Shown one piece after another: positions 61,878 to 64,000 of a DNA stretch of 64,000 nucleotides; the stretch's first letter is position 1; each line of letters opens with the position of its first letter. Under the pieces are notes generated by a model. It was not told the DNA's origin. It saw only the letters and a list, made by a program, of their open reading frames with translations, and did no database searches. The position numbers and the translations under genes were made by a program. The stretch comes from JAGTVG01 sp963699805 (GTDB lineage: Bacteria > Bacteroidota > Bacteroidia > Cytophagales > Cyclobacteriaceae). The DNA lies in assembly GCA_963699805.1 (NCBI GenBank), contig CAVOVH010000010.1, positions 124,001-188,000 on the forward strand, in the 5' to 3' direction.

Positions 61878-62495
61878 ATGAAATACTTACAAAGTTTATT
61901 ATCGGGAATTTTAGTCATATCCTTATATGGATGTTTTTCGAATGGTGATCCGCAGGATAATAAAAAAGTAATCGGAACCGGACCATTGGTTACCCAAACA
62001 CTTGATCTGAAATCATTTCATAGTATTCAGAACACAGGTATTGCCAATATATATGTTACACTTGGAAACCCCCAGTCTGTCATTCTTAAAGCGCAACAAA
62101 ATATCATCGATGTATTAACATATGAGGTTATAAATAATAACCTGATGATTGGAATTGAAGATAATATATCGATCGAAAAGGCAGAAGAGATCCGGTTTGA
62201 TATCGTAATGAATGAAATACGTGATATTGGAATATTGGGAGTGGGATCTTACGATCTGTCCGGTGATTTCCAGGATGAATTATCGATTTCATTAATAGGT
62301 GTTGGTAATGTCAATGCCTATGACCTTGAGGTAGGGAGCTGCACGATTGTATCAACCGGTGTGGGCGATTGCAGGGTCAATGTACGGGATGCATTAAACG
62401 TTTCGATTACAGGAGTTGGAAACATATATTACAAAGGAAATCCCACCATCACCCAGAATGTGACCGGTGTCGGAAATTTGATCAATGATAATTGA
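61878..62495 (+). CDS. DUF2807 (GIN domain) lipoprotein
   Basis: 205 residues. Lipobox LYGC (Cys19) follows a signal peptide. The mature protein is a repetitive beta-helix-like head: VIGTGPLVTQTLDLKSFHSI, then repeated GVGN/GVGS turns (ILGVGSYDLSGDF, LIGVGNVNAYDLEV, STGVGDCRVNV, ITGVGNIYYKG, VTGVGNLINDN). This is the DUF2807 putative autotransporter-adhesin head (GIN) domain common in Bacteroidota. Its role is unclear; surface adhesion or envelope signalling has been suggested. It converges with the GH-A gene. Confidence 0.93.
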   Translation: MKYLQSLLSGILVISLYGCFSNGDPQDNKKVIGTGPLVTQTLDLKSFHSIQNTGIANIYVTLGNPQSVILKAQQNIIDVLTYEVINNNLMIGIEDNISIEKAEEIRFDIVMNEIRDIGILGVGSYDLSGDFQDELSISLIGVGNVNAYDLEVGSCTIVSTGVGDCRVNVRDALNVSITGVGNIYYKGNPTITQNVTGVGNLINDN

Positions 62496-62524
62496 GTGAT
62501 TTTTTTCCGAAAACTCCCACCTGA

Positions 62525-64000
62525 TCAGCGCTTCAGGACTTCTGAGCGTTTCAGGGAAAGCTTTTCTGGAAGGTTCAGGTCACCCGGAGGCAGACTCGTC
62601 AATGCAGTAATTGATCTGGGAGGAAGGATTATTATCATCCCGGCCCCTTCAGGCAGGACATCAGGTTGTTGTACGATGCCTTCCGGGATGGGACCCGTGA
62701 CCAATAGGTGATGCAACACGGAAGTGGGGAAGGGAACATCAAGTTTGAGATTCAAGGATATCTGATCGGTGCCATCGTTCAATAGGAGAATGGTGATATC
62801 CCCTTGACTGGATGTCAGGGCAGTGGCGTAAAGTTCCTCATTCGAGCCTTCAATTTGTAGCCTTCTTACATTCCAGCCTGGTTTCAAGTATCTGGCCGTG
62901 ATGGCATGAGGGTAAAAGACAGGTCCATAAGGCCGGAAGATATATTCCGGATCCGTACGGGTCAACGCACCGAAGTTACGCCATGTATCCCCATATATAT
63001 GAAATTCCCAACGTGCAAGACCGGCGACTCCCTGGTTCAGCATGCGTAGTAGATAGGCAGTAGTGGACAATGCTCCGTCATATACCCTGATATCGTCATC
63101 AACCGCCTGAGATCCTGATCCGTAGTTGCCAAATTCTCCAATTACAAAAGGCAATCTTTTTCCAACAACTTTTTCAATGTTTTCCATAAGCTGGCTATAC
63201 GCCGCAACACTCTGGTCCATCTTCTCTCCACGGAATGCCGAATAGTCATGATCGGCGATAACATCCAGAATAGGTCCGTACTTTGATAACATATTTGGAA
63301 TGTGCCCGGGGTGGCCTCCCGTAGAAGTATCCGGCCCGAGAAGCAGAATCTCATTCCGCACGCCAAGGCGATTCATATGATTCTGTACCACTGTATAAAG
63401 TGGCCAGAAGGTCTCCGGATAATTTGCTTTCGGGCCAGAATAGGCCCAATTTCCATTCGGTTCATTCCACAAGGATAGCGCCCAGATATTCTGATATTTC
63501 CTTACTCGTTTGAGATGATAAATGAGAGCCGCCAGTGACTCAGCAAACTCTTCCTTACTATCCGGATGTGCCAGTATCCATTTTTCTTCCTGGTCAGTCA
63601 GCCATTTTGCTCCCAGCCGCCAGTTGGTAATTAAAACTTTGATGTTACGTTTTTCAGCCTGATCAAAAAAAGTATAGTGCCGTTGCATTTTTTCGGAGTC
63701 GAATGTGAATCCGCTCCAATCTGTATTTTCAGGATTAGGATTGTCATTCACAGGTTCCCAATCCGTAATGGAAACCGCATGCCGGAGCCAATGACAGCCA
63801 CTCCATTCCATCAACCCAAAATATCGGTCCCAATCATCCTGAGTAAATGTATGTTCCGGCCATCGACCTTCTAGGACTGTTGCTTCGTTCCAGCCGATGC
63901 CGACATCCATAAAGCCAATGATATTATTGGTGACGGTGATGCGATTGATGTCATTTCCTGGCTTTTCCGTTTCACTTTTTTGCCCATTGCATAGGGTGAT
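62525..64000 (-). CDS. Clan GH-A glycoside hydrolase, partial at the right edge
   Basis: The frame is open from the stop at 62525 to the window edge at 64000 without a start, about 490 residues so far. Upstream of Met at 63910 the frame continues to ITLCNGQKSETEKPGND, where the Cys could be a lipoprotein anchor. The TIM-barrel acid is visible in LWNEPNGNW and the nucleophile in FVIGEFGNYG, the pair typical of clan GH-A (GH5/GH39-like). A beta-sandwich C-terminal part follows (NVRRLQIEGSNEELYATALT). Substrate not assigned. The true start is beyond the window. Confidence 0.88.
   Translation of the reverse strand: MTLCNGQKSETEKPGNDINRITVTNNIIGFMDVGIGWNEATVLEGRWPEHTFTQDDWDRYFGLMEWSGCHWLRHAVSITDWEPVNDNPNPENTDWSGFTFDSEKMQRHYTFFDQAEKRNIKVLITNWRLGAKWLTDQEEKWILAHPDSKEEFAESLAALIYHLKRVRKYQNIWALSLWNEPNGNWAYSGPKANYPETFWPLYTVVQNHMNRLGVRNEILLLGPDTSTGGHPGHIPNMLSKYGPILDVIADHDYSAFRGEKMDQSVAAYSQLMENIEKVVGKRLPFVIGEFGNYGSGSQAVDDDIRVYDGALSTTAYLLRMLNQGVAGLARWEFHIYGDTWRNFGALTRTDPEYIFRPYGPVFYPHAITARYLKPGWNVRRLQIEGSNEELYATALTSSQGDITILLLNDGTDQISLNLKLDVPFPTSVLHHLLVTGPIPEGIVQQPDVLPEGAGMIIILPPRSITALTSLPPGDLNLPEKLSLKRSEVLKR

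Overview
The window looks like a chromosomal segment of a Bacteroidota bacterium, probably in or near the Bacteroidales/Marinilabiliales. The evidence is the set of family-typical proteins (DUF5686 with a CarboxypepD_reg-like domain, DUF6588, two DUF4136 lipoproteins, a DUF2807 lipoprotein, a CarboxypepD_reg-fused TonB receptor, a two-component propeller kinase), AT-rich upstream regions mostly lacking Shine-Dalgarno sequences, and a TAnnTTTG-type promoter element. I did not run a taxonomic search, so rank below phylum is inference.

Left part (1-19,300): the end of an MscS channel, an SRAP abasic-site protein, then a 948-base gene-free stretch at 979-1926. That stretch carries phased DnaA-box doublets, an AT-rich flank and two diverged tandem copies of a ~385-base unit. 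Each copy ends on the minus strand in a terminator-like hairpin. It may be a replication origin, a pair of unrecognised structured RNAs, or both. Next come a stress/housekeeping block (tandem UspA, HdeD-like, DUF192, YjbQ, Zn-ribbon, TPR), a DUF5686 outer-membrane protein, a PAS histidine kinase, glnS, a propeller histidine kinase with its NarL-type regulator, and a DUF6588/lipoprotein pair.

Middle (18,900-32,500): small genes, three tRNAs (Gly-CCC, Pro-CGG, Thr-CGT) and several decayed genes. These are a 5'-truncated OmpA domain, a lipoprotein with two in-frame stops, a tiny gene split at an A7 run, and a PepSY-like remnant with an internal stop. A GIY-YIG gene is followed by a long hairpin. 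Intact genes include a Na/Pi cotransporter, an AraC regulator, a TauE exporter, an exported PIMT, a serpin and two DUF4136 proteins.

Right part (32,500-64,000): a His/Cys-rich small protein translationally coupled to a TonB receptor, then a long run of mostly exported hydrolases. These are GH20, a parallel beta-helix protein, GH78, an esterase, a nucleoside hydrolase, an SGNH protein, an amidase, a penicillin acylase, GH9, a serine beta-lactamase-like enzyme and a clan GH-A hydrolase running off the right edge. No SusC/SusD pair is present, so it is not a classical PUL. It suggests extracellular or periplasmic breakdown of complex glycans and amide-linked material. An exact 18-base minisatellite of odd palindromes (10 units, 47,089-47,268) lies behind the esterase gene.
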